Shown one piece after another: positions 36,341 through 47,180 of a DNA stretch of 64,000 nucleotides (position 1 is its first letter; every line of letters starts with the position of its first letter). The stretch is from Rhyacophila brunnea (lineage: Eukaryota > Arthropoda > Insecta > Trichoptera > Rhyacophilidae): positions 248,001 through 312,000 of the forward strand of contig JAGYXB010002074.1 of assembly GCA_022495005.1 (NCBI GenBank), read 5' to 3'. A program made the translations under genes and the position numbers. The notes under the pieces are model-generated. The model was not told the DNA's origin. It was given only the letters and a program-made list of their open reading frames with translations, and did no database searches.

Positions 36341-37738
36341 TTAGTTCGGTTTTCTTTTTTTGGGTCGAATCTGCTTTGACTTGTTGGGACCTGATTTCAG
36401 CCTTCTTAGTATGGTCCTGGGTCTGTCGTGTTCCATAATGGTGTTTTCGTCATAATCCTTAAGGCTTTTAATAGTTGGGTTTGGGTGATTGTCTAGCGAT
36501 GCATAAAATTTTGTAGTCAGTTTGCCAATGTGCTCTTCTAGCGTTTCCACTTCTAGGTCTCTGTGCAGGGTTGTGCCTCGAACGTAGTTTGGGGCGCCTG
36601 TAATTGCTCTTAGGACTACGTTTTGTACTACTTGGAGTTTTTTGGTGAGGTTTGGGCTACCGTGTGCCCATATGGGGCATGCATACGTCATTATAGGTCT
36701 AATTATTGCTGAGTGTAAGAGCAGTTTGCCTCTCGTTGAGACTTTACTGCGGCTGCCTAGCATTGGGAGTAGTCTGGCTTTGATTATTCTAGCTTCTCTA
36801 TTTTTGGAGTTGATATGTTTAGTGAAAGTAAGATGCTGATCTAGGTGGAGTCCTAGGTACTTAACTGAGTCAGACCATGGGATAGTCTTCTTGTCCATGA
36901 CTAGGCTATTTCTGTTTTTGCAGTGTCTATCATATTTGTGGCGGAAAATAATTGCTGCGCTTTTGCTGGCGTTTACTTTGATGCGCCACTTGTTGCACCA
37001 TTTAACTATTTTATTGGCTGCTAACTGGACTAAATTAGTGGCTTGGTTAAGTCTGATTGATCTAGCTAGGATTGCTGTGTCATCTGCGTATTGTGCGACT
37101 ATGCAGGATCTTGCGGTGGTGTTGGTTGGGATAGGTATATCTCTGGTGTATAAGTTATATAAAATGGGTGCTAGTACGGATCCTTGGGGGACCCCTGCTT
37201 TAGCATATCTAATGGAGGATTTGATACCGTGGTATTTGACAGAGAACTGTCTCCGGGTTAGGAAGGAGTTTAGGATCTTGATCATTGGTAGGTCAACTTC
37301 CGCTCTGGAGAGCTTGACGATCAATCCCTCGATCCACACCTTGTCGAATGCCTTCGCTATGTCCAGGAACAGTCCTACGGTGAATTTGTGGTGGTTGAAT
37401 GCATCTTTAATGTATTCTGTGGTGCGTAACAGCTGGTGTAATGTGGAGTGGCCTTTTCTAAAACCATGCTGTACATCTGGTATGAGATTTTTCTCATCTA
37501 TAATGATTTGAAGTCTTGATTTTATTGCTCTTTCTAGTATTTTACTCATTGATGGGAGTAAGTTAATTGGCCTGTGGTTCTCTGGGAGCTTTAAGTTCTT
37601 GCCAGGTTTTGGCAGAAGGATGATATCGGCATTTTTCCATGAATCAGGGAAATAGTGCTGTTCTAAGCAGGAGTTGAGTATATTGGTGAGGTACTCAACG
37701 CCAGTGTCTGGGAGCATTTTGAGTTTATTAATATCAGG
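36341..37738 (-). pseudogene. Jockey-like non-LTR retrotransposon, 5'-truncated ORF2 (reverse transcriptase)
   Basis: The open frame has 458 codons from the first Met at 37717 and is also open for about seven codons upstream. It encodes most of a reverse transcriptase that copies element RNA into DNA at a nicked target. Visible motifs: LPKPGK (35-40), ENHRPINLLP (46-55), HGFRKGHST (84-92), FLDIAKAFDKVW (117-128), GVPQGSVLAPILYN (175-188) and the catalytic YADD (210-213). YLGLHLD and the later connection region with YACPIWAHG follow. The order and spacing fit the jockey/CR1-type group. The endonuclease domain is missing, so the copy is 5'-truncated at about 37738, where it abuts a hAT remnant. 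No frameshift or stop breaks the remaining frame, so the copy is fairly young or selected recently. It ends in a Lys/Arg-rich tail. Confidence 0.9.
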
Positions 37739-37749
37739 CTCGAATTCAC

Positions 37750-37875
37750 TTAAAAACAGCCGTAAGTAACTTGCAGCCGATTTCTCTTTTTAATTATCAA
37801 CGTTGCTATAGCACTAAATCCACGTTCACACAAATACGACGATGGGAATGCTATCACTGCCAAGTGGTGTCGTGT
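37750..37875 (-). pseudogene. hAT transposase C-terminal remnant
   Basis: A 41-codon minus frame reads AFPSSYLCERGFSAIA and then KKRNRLQV before a TAA. This is the pattern of the C-terminal dimerisation domain of hAT transposases of the ZBED/SCAND3-like group, where FxSTYLCExxFS and KxRNRL are conserved. Only this tail survives. It is bounded on the left by the truncated reverse transcriptase and on the right by a terminal repeat at 38029. Confidence 0.7.
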
Positions 37876-38029
37876 CTAGATTCCGTCGGATTTTTATAGA
37901 TAGAATTTGTCTGCCATCGCCTCTCTAGATTTCCTTAACGCCCCCTTATTTTCTTTGAGCCTTCTACTGCCCCCCTGAAAGCCTCCAGAGCCTATAAGAG
38001 GGCGTTATCGCCCACTTTGAGAAAGACTG
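37876..38029 (-). mobile_element. hAT terminal region, CAGTCTTTCTCAAAGTGGGCG end
   Basis: From 38029 on the minus strand the sequence reads CAGTCTTTCTCAAAGTGGGC, then GATAACGCCC. This is a typical hAT terminus and lies on the same side as the transposase remnant at 37750-37875. The short distance shows internal deletion of nearly the whole gene. The other terminus is not found, probably lost with the adjacent LINE junction near 37740. Confidence 0.65.
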
Positions 38030-39001
38030 CTTTAAACGAACATTGTCAGTTTACAAAATCTGCCGAAATCACCAAAACAGCAATGAGGTCACCTCACGTT
38101 AAACCGAACTGCAACGACACCTGCATGACGTTTTGATTATTTTTATCATTTTCTAGATGTCTACACTTTTTCGAATCATTTCAAAATCACGTTTTTTGTA
38201 TTTAGTGGTTGGCACTATGTATTTTCTATGAGAATATTGTCTATTATCTATGGTCTGCAGGTTGGGTTCTGTTGAAAATATTATCTATGGGTATGATATT
38301 GCAGGTAATTTTAAGGTACGCACATGTAGAAACTGTTAAAATTAATTGAAATTAGCATTAATAATTAATAATAATTCAAAATATTTAATACTTTAGATAA
38401 AAATACTAATACGTTAGAGTTGGCACTCTCTAATTGAATTTAGAGAGGTGGAGATTGTTCAAAATATTCTGCAAAATGACGAAACCATAGACTAAATTTT
38501 TCGCCGTGACAGCGTGACAGTGACGTGACATGCATCTCAATTTGACCACAGCTAAGTCTATTCTAATTTACATGGTTCATTTCTTAAGTTTGCAATAATA
38601 TATATCGAGTAAGGATTCCGACAACACTTCGCCCCAAGCCTAAGTATTGACTCGGCAGCCGGCACGATCACACCGTATCCGGAAATTTGTACGTATACAA
38701 TTGACCGTAGGACACCTTTTCGTGAGCCGTTGTTCTTGAAACATGTGTTCGTATAGCATTTAATCAAATGAAATTGAAAAATTTATGGTCAGTCGCCAGT
38801 TTTAAACGGAAACAATTCGAAATGGATCTGTACAAAACTGGTTTTGCTTGAAAGTTTGTAGAATTTCATTTGGTTTTTTTGGCTCTCAAGGTACCTACCT
38901 AAATTATTTTTTTCGAATTTTTTCTGTACAAAACTGTCAAGAGCTCATTTTTGCGAACATTTTGATACCAATATCGAGAAATGTCGAATTTTTGACTTGT
39001 T
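38030..39001. other. Non-coding stretch
   Basis: The frame at 38558-38767 (-) lacks support. The long plus frame that starts at 38848 is host DNA read into the LINE at 39011; its first 50 or so codons are not coding. Confidence 0.5.
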
Positions 39002-39010
39002 ACCGTTCAA

Positions 39011-39584
39011 CGTTAGACGGAAGCATGCACGATGAAATTGCTCGAAGAACAAAGCTGGGATGGAGTGCTTTCGGACGTCTGAATAGTATCTTCAAGAGTG
39101 ACCTACCATTATGTCTTAAGCGTAGGTTGTTCAACCAATGTGTGCTACCCGTACTCACGTATGGTTGCGAGACGTGGACCCTCAACACGAGAGATGTCCA
39201 AAGGCTAAGGGTCACACAGCGAGGCATGGAGAGGTGCATGTTGGGCATCACGCGAAAGGACCGTAAGAGAAACGAATGGGTTAGGAAGCAGACAAGAGTA
39301 CGTGATGCAATAGACGTTGCCAAACAGCTGAAATGGAGATGGGCGGGGCACATTGCTCGCCGAAAGGACGGCCGCTGGACAAATGCCGTCATCCAGTGGT
39401 ACCCAAGGGGCACGAAACGGCCACAGGGTCGCCCTAAAAGCCGCTGGATTGACGAACTGGTAAAATTCGGCGGAAATACGTGGCAGCGAACGACACAGGA
39501 CCGAGAGAGTTGGAGAACGCTTGGGAAGGCCTTCATCCAGCAGTGGATTGACCCCGGCTGATGATAATGATGATGATGATGATG
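39011..39584 (+). pseudogene. RTE-like LINE 3' end, copy 1
   Basis: A 5'-truncated non-LTR element encoding only the C-terminal part after the reverse transcriptase palm: LGWSAFGRLNSIFKS, TYGCETWTLN, MERCMLGITRKDR, LKWRWAGHIARRKDGRW and RPKSRWIDELVK. The frame is intact to a TGA, followed by a (GAT)n tail, which fits RTE-type elements with microsatellite-like 3' ends. A 9-bp target duplication ACCGTTCAA flanks it (39002-39010 and 39585-39593). It is very similar to the copy at 47746-48635. The apparent frames on the minus strand are shadows. Confidence 0.9.
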
Positions 39585-39593
39585 ACCGTTCAA

Positions 39594-39923
39594 TACTGGG
39601 CCATCGAATTATCCGTGAACCGAGTAAATAGATGAATTAAATTAGTATATTATGTATAAACTGACAGGTATTTGTAGATACATTTTCAGTCGCTAGAGAA
39701 TGTTTACATTAATATCACGGACGAATGTGCACCACCTGACAATTTTGAAATCATTCTGCCCACTTGAGGTGAAATAATGCAGAATTTGCGAGCACTCGAA
39801 CATAAATAATATGACGCCATTTGGAAACAGCGACTCGTGAAAGATAAATAAATTGTGCATGAACAGAGATGTGGTGGAGAAGATACAAATGTACAGCATG
39901 CATACACCGTGTGCTCTATATCA
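39594..39923. other. Non-coding stretch
   Basis: Overlapping minus frames (39693-39907) are unsupported. Confidence 0.45.
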
Positions 39924-40137
39924 ATGGGATGGCGAACCTTTTTCTACAAGTGTGTCAAATTTTGCCTTCAAAAAAATAGTAAGTGTCCAAAAAATTGAAG
40001 ACCCAAGAAAGAACATAACATCGTGTACGTACCTACTATTATAGCCATGAATGGTCTCCATTTGGGGATGTTTCCTCTGGGGGTCTAAAGAGGCATGACC
40101 CATTTTCAAGCCGACATATCGTAATGGTTGATTACGA
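39924..40137 (+). mobile_element. hAT-like terminus fragment, GGGATGGCGAACCTTTTTC
   Basis: The start resembles the terminus at 33474 (-) and is followed by GTGTGTCAAATTTTGCC. The far end is not identified. It runs into the dispersed repeat at 40138, and the two may belong to one element. Confidence 0.3.
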
Positions 40138-40645
40138 AAAAAATAATAATAAATAATTACAAGATAAAAAGAACTTTTTATATAAGTACCACGTTTTTGA
40201 ATTTTCTGTTGAATCATATAAACTTGATAATTCTATGTACTTTAATTACTAATTAATAAATACTTACTTTTTTGTACTTGATAGAAATACTGAATAAATA
40301 TAGAATACTGAAATGTCATTTTGACATTTCATATTGATTTCCATTGTAACGCACGTATATATTAATAATATAGTTGCTACGACCCCCTTAGCAACCAACA
40401 ATAATAACTTTCCATACAAAACAGAATTAACTGAAAATGAATTCAATTCTGCTTAAAAATGGGAAAAAGTATTAAAAGAATGCATTGTCGTCGTGTGCTG
40501 ATATATTCTAAAAGTTTAAAATGTCTAGCTAGTCGGGAAGTTAGATAAAAATCTTCAATCGTCCAATACAAATCTTGGACAAACAAGAAAAAATTTGTAC
40601 TGGACAAACAAGAACACGAGCTAATAAAAACGTGGTAAAATACGT
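40138..40645 (+). repeat. Dispersed repeat, copy 1 (partner at 59310-59880)
   Basis: About 500 bp are collinear with 59310-59880: shared blocks include AATTACAAGATAAAAAGAAC, GAAATGTCATTTTGACATTT, CAAAACAGAATTAACTGAAA, GCATTGTCGTCGTG and GTCTAGCTAGTCGGGAAGTT. There is no terminal inverted repeat and no coding frame. GAAATGTCATTTTGACATTTC is a perfect 21-base palindrome conserved in both copies. Its class is unknown. Confidence 0.8.
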
Positions 40646-41616
40646 GGCAACGTTGTTTGTCCGAATGTCAAAAAAAATGCAACGCCGCATTGTATACTGC
40701 TTTCAGCGGAAGAGGTAATAATGCTGAAAAGCACAAAAACGCTCGAAAGCGCAACATGATTTTGCCGCGCAGACGCTTCTAGATACCGACATTATAAACA
40801 CGTGTCAAACTCGCTCCGCAAAACTATAACAAATTTATTCAAAAATGTAGTAGTAATAAGTATAAAAAACTTAATATACCCCGCCATTTTCGAAAACCAT
40901 CATTCCGAGGTATTATTATTGTTCACTCCCGAGACCCAATGACAGACGAAAGACCAGCATACTGAGTGAGAAGAGGAATGCATCTTCTCTCTCCAGACCT
41001 GACGGTAGATGTCAGTACGTAGCAGCGCGAAGAGATAAATGCAATTGGTATTACTGCCAACTGGGGATTGGAATACCGGTATCGCGGTATTTTTCGATAC
41101 CGAAATACCGGTTTTAAAAATCAGACAATACCGATATATTCGATATTGAAAGTGGACATGTTAATGTATTAAATAACATAAAAGGTTTTTTTATCTGGTT
41201 ACGCGATGTCTAGTGTACTTCCGTTGCCCTTCGACGTTCTTGGTGATCAGCAATGACACGTACAGATTTGCGAAATACGTTTTCATTATAACTACTACAA
41301 GTTGTCAGGTGTGTTTTTAGATATATCTGAATTACATTTACATTTAGGTATCATTATTTTCATTAATAGTCTTTTTAAAATATGATGTATACACTTATCT
41401 GTACAAATAGTAAGATTGTTTCAAAGAACTCCCTTCGAAAAAAATACAAATGTAGGTTAAAATAGTTCTGCATTCAGCTCACGAATTTATTTATCTTATA
41501 AGGATATGGTTTCCTTGAGCTCCAAATGCCGATTTCTTTAACGCCCCTAAAATCCTCTCAGGACTGCAAAAAATATAAATTTCTCTCTCATCTTGCTTGT
41601 ACATATCACATACCTA
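40646..41616. other. Non-coding stretch with a GGTATTTCGGTATC-rich patch
   Basis: At 41062-41115 a patch of inverted ATACCGGTAT-type motifs (GATTGGAATACCGGTATCGC, ATACCGAAATACCGG) resembles hAT subterminal repeats such as those at 21212, but no paired terminus was found. The rest shows nothing recognisable. Confidence 0.45.
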
Positions 41617-43809
41617 CAGTGGCGCACCCAGGGGGGGGAGCAAGGGGCCTTGGCCCCCCCCCAAAAACATTGAAATTTAAAGCCAATAGATTAGACAAAT
41701 AAAAACACGGCAAAAAATGATTTTAATTCTCCAGCACCCTCTAGAAAAATTTCTTTGATTTTAATTTAACTAACACTAATGTCGGATTGTTTTAGAAACT
41801 CAATCTCTAATGGAAATGTCAAAAAATTCTCGGTGTCCACCCGAATTCCGGAGTGGTGTACACCGAGTGCAATAGACAAAAGTACGATAAACGATAAATT
41901 AGGCTGTGTTCTGTTGGGTAGGTTTGTGTACCTATAAGTTAAATGCAATAATACTTTTTTTCCATTTTCAAATAATATTTTTGAACTTCACTATTAAAAA
42001 CCCAAAATCGACAATAAATATTCGGCGAAAAGTACGACTACACCCACCACCATGGGCTAACAGGGCTACGGCCTGAGGGCCCGGGGTTACGAGGGCCCGG
42101 CGTGGGGGCTCGTCTAATTGTGAGATAAACACACACCAGAAATTTGTTATATTATAAAAAAAAATCGCATGTGGCGCTATAGATACTACTTCATCAAAAT
42201 TAACATAAAAAATATGAAGTATGATGAAAATATGATATACGTAACTACATGATAATAATTCACGTGTATCATTTTATATTACAATTATTTTTAGTGTTTC
42301 TAGAAAAATAAAAATGGTTATTTATCCAATATCGAAGGGTCGAATGCAACTTGGCTACCACAAGAGGGGGTCGCGACCAGTGGTTCATAGTATGATAACG
42401 ATCGATAATAATATGATATGAGGTCCGACAAATCAAGAATTCAAGGGAATTATTTAACAATATAGATAAATCCACGGAATACCATTTGGGAACACTACTG
42501 TAGAACATCACATCCCCCTTAACCCTGGTGATAGGTAAAGGGGCCCGCCATACATTCATGATGTGGGGGCCATGCCCACTACAGTCGGTGGTGGTGTAAA
42601 TTTAAAAAAAAAAAAACATTTTTTCAGTAGAATTCAGCATAAATATTGTGGCTCTAGACCAGTGGTTCTTAACCGGTGCTTGTTGCATGTGCACCGCGAA
42701 AATAATGATAAAAGCAGAAAAATCCGCGAAATAGCGAAAACCGAAAAAGTCCTTCGTGAAATTATGAAAACCGATGAAAGATCTAATGTGATTTCGATGT
42801 TGCCGAATCGATTGCACGCGTCTAAAATCTATACTATCATGGAGGAATTTGTATGGATGGTGCTCCGTCAATGTTGGGCTCATTTAAAGGTTACCCTCGC
42901 AAAGACAAGAAATCCTAACATTATATCTACGCACTGTTTTATTTACACAGGGAATCTATAGTTTCGAAAACATCACCGCAGTGCTAAAACCTGTACTAGA
43001 CCAATATGGTAAATTTCATCAAATCCAGACCTTTAAAAACAGACATTTTTAAAAAAACTTTGCATTTCTATGGAAGCTCAGTACGAATGTTTGCTTTTTC
43101 ACACTGAAGTGAGGTGGTTACAGTGACACCCCCAAACATGAAAATTATCAGAATGATTTTAACCATTGAAATTGAAAGCCAATAAACCTTTGAGCCTAGA
43201 CAAATAAAAACACTGGCAAAAAAAGTTTTAGAAACCCAATCCCTAATGGAACTGTCAAAAAATTCTCGGTGTCCACCCGAATTCCGGAGTGGTGTAGGTC
43301 ATGGCTGGGGAGGGCTGACAGGGCTCTAGCCTGGGGGCCCGGGCTGTGGGGGGCCCGGCGTGTCGGTTTGAACAGATAAGTGAGATAAACACACATCATA
43401 AATTAGCTTTAATACTAAAAAAAGTAGCCTGCGGCGCTATTATACTTCTTGGCCATGAACATTTTCAATTACTTATATAATTGTGCAATATATGTTTTGA
43501 TTATTATGTGTCGATACTCGACAGCTCCATTATTAAAGTAGATGTAACAAAAATCGCCAATAATTCACTGTATAAGTACCCTTAATTTGAACTAAAACAC
43601 TTCAACGTTTAATCTTAGCGATAGGTAGGGGGCCCGCCAAATATCCTAGCCTGAGGGCCCGTTTCAGGATATGGGGACCATGGTGTAGGTACACCGAGTG
43701 CAATAGACAACGAGAAATTAGGCTCTGAAGAAGAAAAAGAGCCTATGGGACTAATTTACATTCTCCTCCTTGGGCCCCCCCCCAATATTAAATCCTGAGT
43801 GCGCCACTG
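41617..43809. mobile_element. 2.2-kb hAT-type element, CAGTGGCGCAC termini
   Basis: Left end CAGTGGCGCACCCAGG; right end, inverted, CAGTGGCGCACTCAGG (15 of 16 match). Flanks CATACCTA (41609-41616) and CATACTTA (43810-43817) are an 8-bp duplication with one change. G- or C-runs lie just inside both ends (41632, 43777). Internally the block GTGTCCACCCGAATTCCGGA with GTGGTGTA occurs twice (41838, 43269), each followed by a GGGCCCGG-rich segment and GTGAGATAAACACACA. A related fragment is at 52727-53160. Another hAT-like end, CCAGTGGTTCTTAACCGGTG, lies inside at 42659. No transposase was recognised. Confidence 0.85.
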
Positions 43810-43817
43810 CATACTTA

Positions 43818-44641
43818 CATAGGTATAACATAAAAATAAATATATCTGCATAAAATTTACATTTACATTACAATAATTGTGTTGTATGTAAGACATTATA
43901 TTAGATATTAAATTACGATAATGTGGCAACGTGCCTTCCTTCCTCTCGTTTCCAGCTTCGAGAATATAGACATGATTATCAGATGGCGTGTCCTTCCGAG
44001 CAATATTGCGACATCTGGCGGATGCTCACGACAGAATATTATTTCGAAGTATTATTAGCAGTCCATCATTGATTCGACCTGTCTAGATTACATAGTATAT
44101 TATATTTATCTACATGATACAAATATATTAATTAAATCCGTATATTTTTATCAAGATGTAGTCTAAGTTCTGAAAGGGGAGCTTGAAGAACGCCATAATT
44201 AAATTTTCGCGTATTCATTTTTTGTGTAACTACTTTATAGTTGTGCTGTGAGACGTATTTGACAGGAACGCGCAGAGATAATAACCTATTGTCGAACAAA
44301 AACTTCTTGTCCACGTGTTAAAACTGTGTACTAACAAACCCCTCCTGTGCAGTTAATCACACTTCCGTTTTTAAATGAAGAATGCCCCCAAAATTTATCA
44401 TTTCATTTTAATTACGGATCCATCAATTTACGCAGATAATTTGATGCTTTTTATAATAAAAATATTTTAAAACGATCAGGAGCGATGTTAGAATTATTAT
44501 TAGTAAACTTTTGGTTTATTGCGAAGAAGAAAAGGAGTCACATCTAAAAATAGAACCGATACATTATTTAAGCACGCGTTGCCGCCATGACAGGTACGTC
44601 ATTGAGAAATCTCCTATATATGCGACTATAGTGACTTCCGG
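43818..44641. other. Non-coding stretch
   Basis: The frame at 44132-44314 (-) is unsupported. Nothing else is seen. Confidence 0.45.
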
Positions 44642-44644
44642 TTA

Positions 44645-45016
44645 AGCGTCAATGACATTCAGCTACTTTACGAACTGTTTTTTGGCGAATTTACAATCTG
44701 CCTGTAAAGTCGCCCAGTGCCATCATCGAACAAGCTATCAAGCAGGTTGTTAACAATCTACCGAGAAAAGTTGAAAGCCGGACAACTTTACACGCTACGT
44801 GCCTGCGTGTGGGCATACTACGTCTGCGCAGTAGAGCGTAGTAGTGACCTCCCGGTAAAAAAAACGAACTACGTTCTGTCAAAATAGTCGCTAGCTTGTT
44901 GGCTTCTCAGCGAATGGAAAGTTTTGTGTGTCAGCATCACAATCGCAGTAGCTTAATCGCCCGCTTTTAAATTCGCCAATAAACATCTCGTAAAGTAGCT
45001 CAATGTAATTGACGCA
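44645..45016. mobile_element. 372-bp MITE with TTA flanks
   Basis: Inverted termini of about 47 bp: left AGCGTCAATGACATTCAGCT, right (inverted) TGCGTCAATTACATTGAGCT, both continuing ACTTTACGA...TTGGCGAATTT. TTA flanks both ends (44642-44644 and 45017-45019), as in PIF/Harbinger-type insertions. The interior contains CTGCGCAGTAGAGCGTAG and CGGTAAAAAAAACGA, which recur in the element at 50951. Confidence 0.75.
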
Positions 45017-45019
45017 TTA

Positions 45020-45285
45020 TCGACGAGATCTTGTCGGATAGTATTTATTACATTCGTGTTACATGAATGTAAGAATTTTGTCCACAATGATTCTTTGTTA
45101 TCTACCTAATAATACCTAAATTAAGTAGGTAGTCAATTCAGGTGGATCGCCATCTTCAACCAATATTGCTAACTGAAGAATATTATTCTTTTATAGTAAA
45201 ATTACTAAACTCCAGAGTAACATCATCATTTTACTCTCTGACTCTGTAACTTTTGTATCCTTTTCAAACGATGTCCGTATATATA
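45020..45285. other. Short non-coding spacer
   Basis: AT-rich; nothing recognised. Confidence 0.5.
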
Positions 45286-46126
45286 TTACGCCGAATGTGC
45301 GAAATTGGATATTACATGAAATGGGCAAAATTTTGCCTAAATCATGAAAAATGCAAGCCCGTTGCCTTATTCGTGAATTAGACAAAATATCTGAAGAGTG
45401 CGTGAATTTGGCAGTAATTTTTCTGCCAAATTCATGTATTGGACAAATTAGATAGTAGCGCTACGGTGGTATTTTTTGCAACTAAACTAAATGTATCAAA
45501 TGCTCGTGCATTGGTCAAAATGTACATATATTATCTATGGTCAAAATAGATGATCGCGCTCCGGTGGTGTTTTTTGCAACTAATCAAACTAAACAAATTT
45601 AATGTGTCAAATGTCATTGATTATAATATAAAAATATACCAATCATTAACTACAATGATGTTCATATCCATTTACTATGCGCAAAAAAAATCTAGAACTA
45701 TAATATGATAACGGAAGAATTTTATTGAAAAGTATTTTCGCGATTTGATTTGTGCTTGGGTATCAAACGTGCAATGGTCGATTGAATGTTTGTGATAGTT
45801 TGTTGACACTTGATAGCTAACCTCAAAATGGACATTCAGTTGAATAATTTAATTCAGAATTACAAAACCTAACCTAACCTAACCTAACCTAACCTATTAA
45901 TAATAATATTATGTTATGTCCAATTATAACTAATAAAACCATCCGTATTAAATTTACTTTTTCTTCTGTTATGTTGACAGTTCAAGAATTCCATACCCTG
46001 GCGAATTCATGTACTCAGCAGAAAATTTACCTAATTCATGAATAAGGCAACAGGCTTGACTATTACATGAATTAGCCAAAATTTTGCCCATTTCATGTAA
46101 TAGTTAATTTCGCACATTCGGTGTAA
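45286..46126. mobile_element. 841-bp TIR element carrying a telomere-like array
   Basis: Ends TTACGCCGAATGTGCGAAAT and, inverted, TTACACCGAATGTGCGAAAT (19 of 20). The inverted arms continue for about 70 bp through TTACATGAAATGGGCAAAAT and ATTCATG-type repeats. Internally, a block with GGTGGTRTTTTTTGCAACTA is duplicated about 100 bp apart (45462 and 45562). No coding frame is present. A clear target duplication was not found (TATATA versus CATATA). Confidence 0.75.
45866..45895 (-). repeat. (TTAGG)6 telomere-type repeat, read as (AACCT)6
   Basis: Six perfect AACCT units. TTAGG is the telomeric repeat of most arthropods. The array lies inside the TIR element 45286-46126, far from any visible chromosome end. 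Confidence 0.9.
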
Positions 46127-46510
46127 CATATACATATTGTTTGCCTTGAATAAACATAATATAGGTACTACATTATTTTATTCGTTCAAATATTGATGTC
46201 AAAAATGAAAACAAATATACATGCTTCAAACAATTTTTGCTTGCCGTAACGTTAGTACCAAATAACTGATAATGTTCAGGAGGAAACTCGCAGTAAATAA
46301 GTGAATGATTTTAAGAATATAATATCGTGGCATTGTTGCTACATTGGGCGATGATCATAGCACTGCAATAAACGGAAAATCAAATTGACAGTGGCAACAT
46401 CGAATGGCATCCAGCACTTCCGTCGTTGTTGGGACAACTTCCGTCATTTTCCGCCCGTTATAACATTGCAGCCAACATTGGAAATATTTCACTACTCTGT
46501 ATCTACTATG
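46127..46510. other. Non-coding stretch
   Basis: The frames at 46355-46582 (-) and 46385-46654 (+) are chance frames; the latter runs into the hAT element. Confidence 0.45.
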
Positions 46511-47180
46511 CAGTGTTTCCCAAATTTTCGACATCTGTGTACCCCTTCCATAATTTTCGTAACACTTAGTACCCCTCATCAAAAAATATGCATAGGCTTC
46601 ATTTTAATAACAATCAAAATATATTTATTTTTTCCTTTTTTAGTAGATACATAAACAAAATAATAATAAACGAAAAATAAAATTCATTCATAATACAATA
46701 TAAATAAAATAAATAAAAGTTATATTATACTTCAATAACATTCATTATAAACAATGAGAAGGATGAATTTTTTTATGTTCAGACGACAGATCATCGTAAT
46801 TTGATTCCCTGGTTATTAATTTTAATCTGAGATTCCGCATCCAAAAGCCTGTTCCCTTTTTTGATTTAATGTCTACAAATACTGAAAAAGCAACTTCACA
46901 TTGAAATAAAGTTGGAAAAGGCAATGTGATGTTGCATTTTCAACCAGAATGGTGTTAAAGTACACTCCTTAGGTATATTTATTTTTCAAGAATTCGTCTG
47001 AAGCTAATTCCAATAATTGCTCTTCTTCCGCATGCGATAAACCTTCTAGCATGGATGTTGTATTTGTGTCGTATTAATGCTTATCGCACCAGGCGCAGCC
47101 AAAGCCCGGTGCAGCGCGTACCCCCACCAAACTCTTCCCGTACCCCAGGGGGTACGCGTACCACACTTTGGTAAGCACTG
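46511..47180 (-). mobile_element. Internally deleted hAT element, CAGTGTTTCCCAA end
   Basis: Left end CAGTGTTTCCCAAATTTTCG; right end, inverted, CAGTGCTTACCAAAGTGTGG, a partly matching pair. Both are followed by GTACCCC-rich sequence (46541 and 47135). Flanks CTACTATG and TACTATAG share TACTAT but do not align as a clean 8-bp duplication. It contains a broken transposase tail on the minus strand. Confidence 0.7.
46791..47052 (-). pseudogene. hAT transposase C-terminal remnant, frameshifted
   Basis: On the minus strand a frame from 47052 reads MLEGLSHAEEEQLLELASDE and then stops. In shifted frames FWLKMQHH, FFSVFVDIKSKKGNRLLDAE and QIKINNQGIKLR follow. The KKGNRLxxxxxxxxxL pattern is that of the final part of ZBED/SCAND3-like hAT transposases. 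At least two frameshifts and several stops make it non-functional. Confidence 0.6.

Noticed and set aside
36642..37511. Plus frames over the jockey-like reverse transcriptase
   Set aside because: Antisense shadows; the minus frame holds the YADD and other RT motifs.
35143..37738. Twin-priming inversion of one LINE
   Set aside because: The inverted 5' part would have to lie above 37738, not below 36341, given the minus orientation of the reverse transcriptase.
38848..39010. N-terminal part of the 237-codon frame over the RTE copy
   Set aside because: LINE homology and the target duplication start at 39002-39011. The upstream codons are host DNA that happens to be open.
39000..39593. Long minus frames over the RTE copies (also 48104-48704)
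   Set aside because: They are antisense shadows of the well-supported plus-strand LINE frames.
42563..42961. 132-codon plus frame inside the 41617 hAT element
   Set aside because: It spans a G/A-rich tract and a hAT-like terminus. No hAT transposase motif was seen in it.
45866..45895. A true chromosome end
   Set aside because: Only six TTAGG units, enclosed by a TIR element and more than 18 kb of ordinary sequence on both sides.
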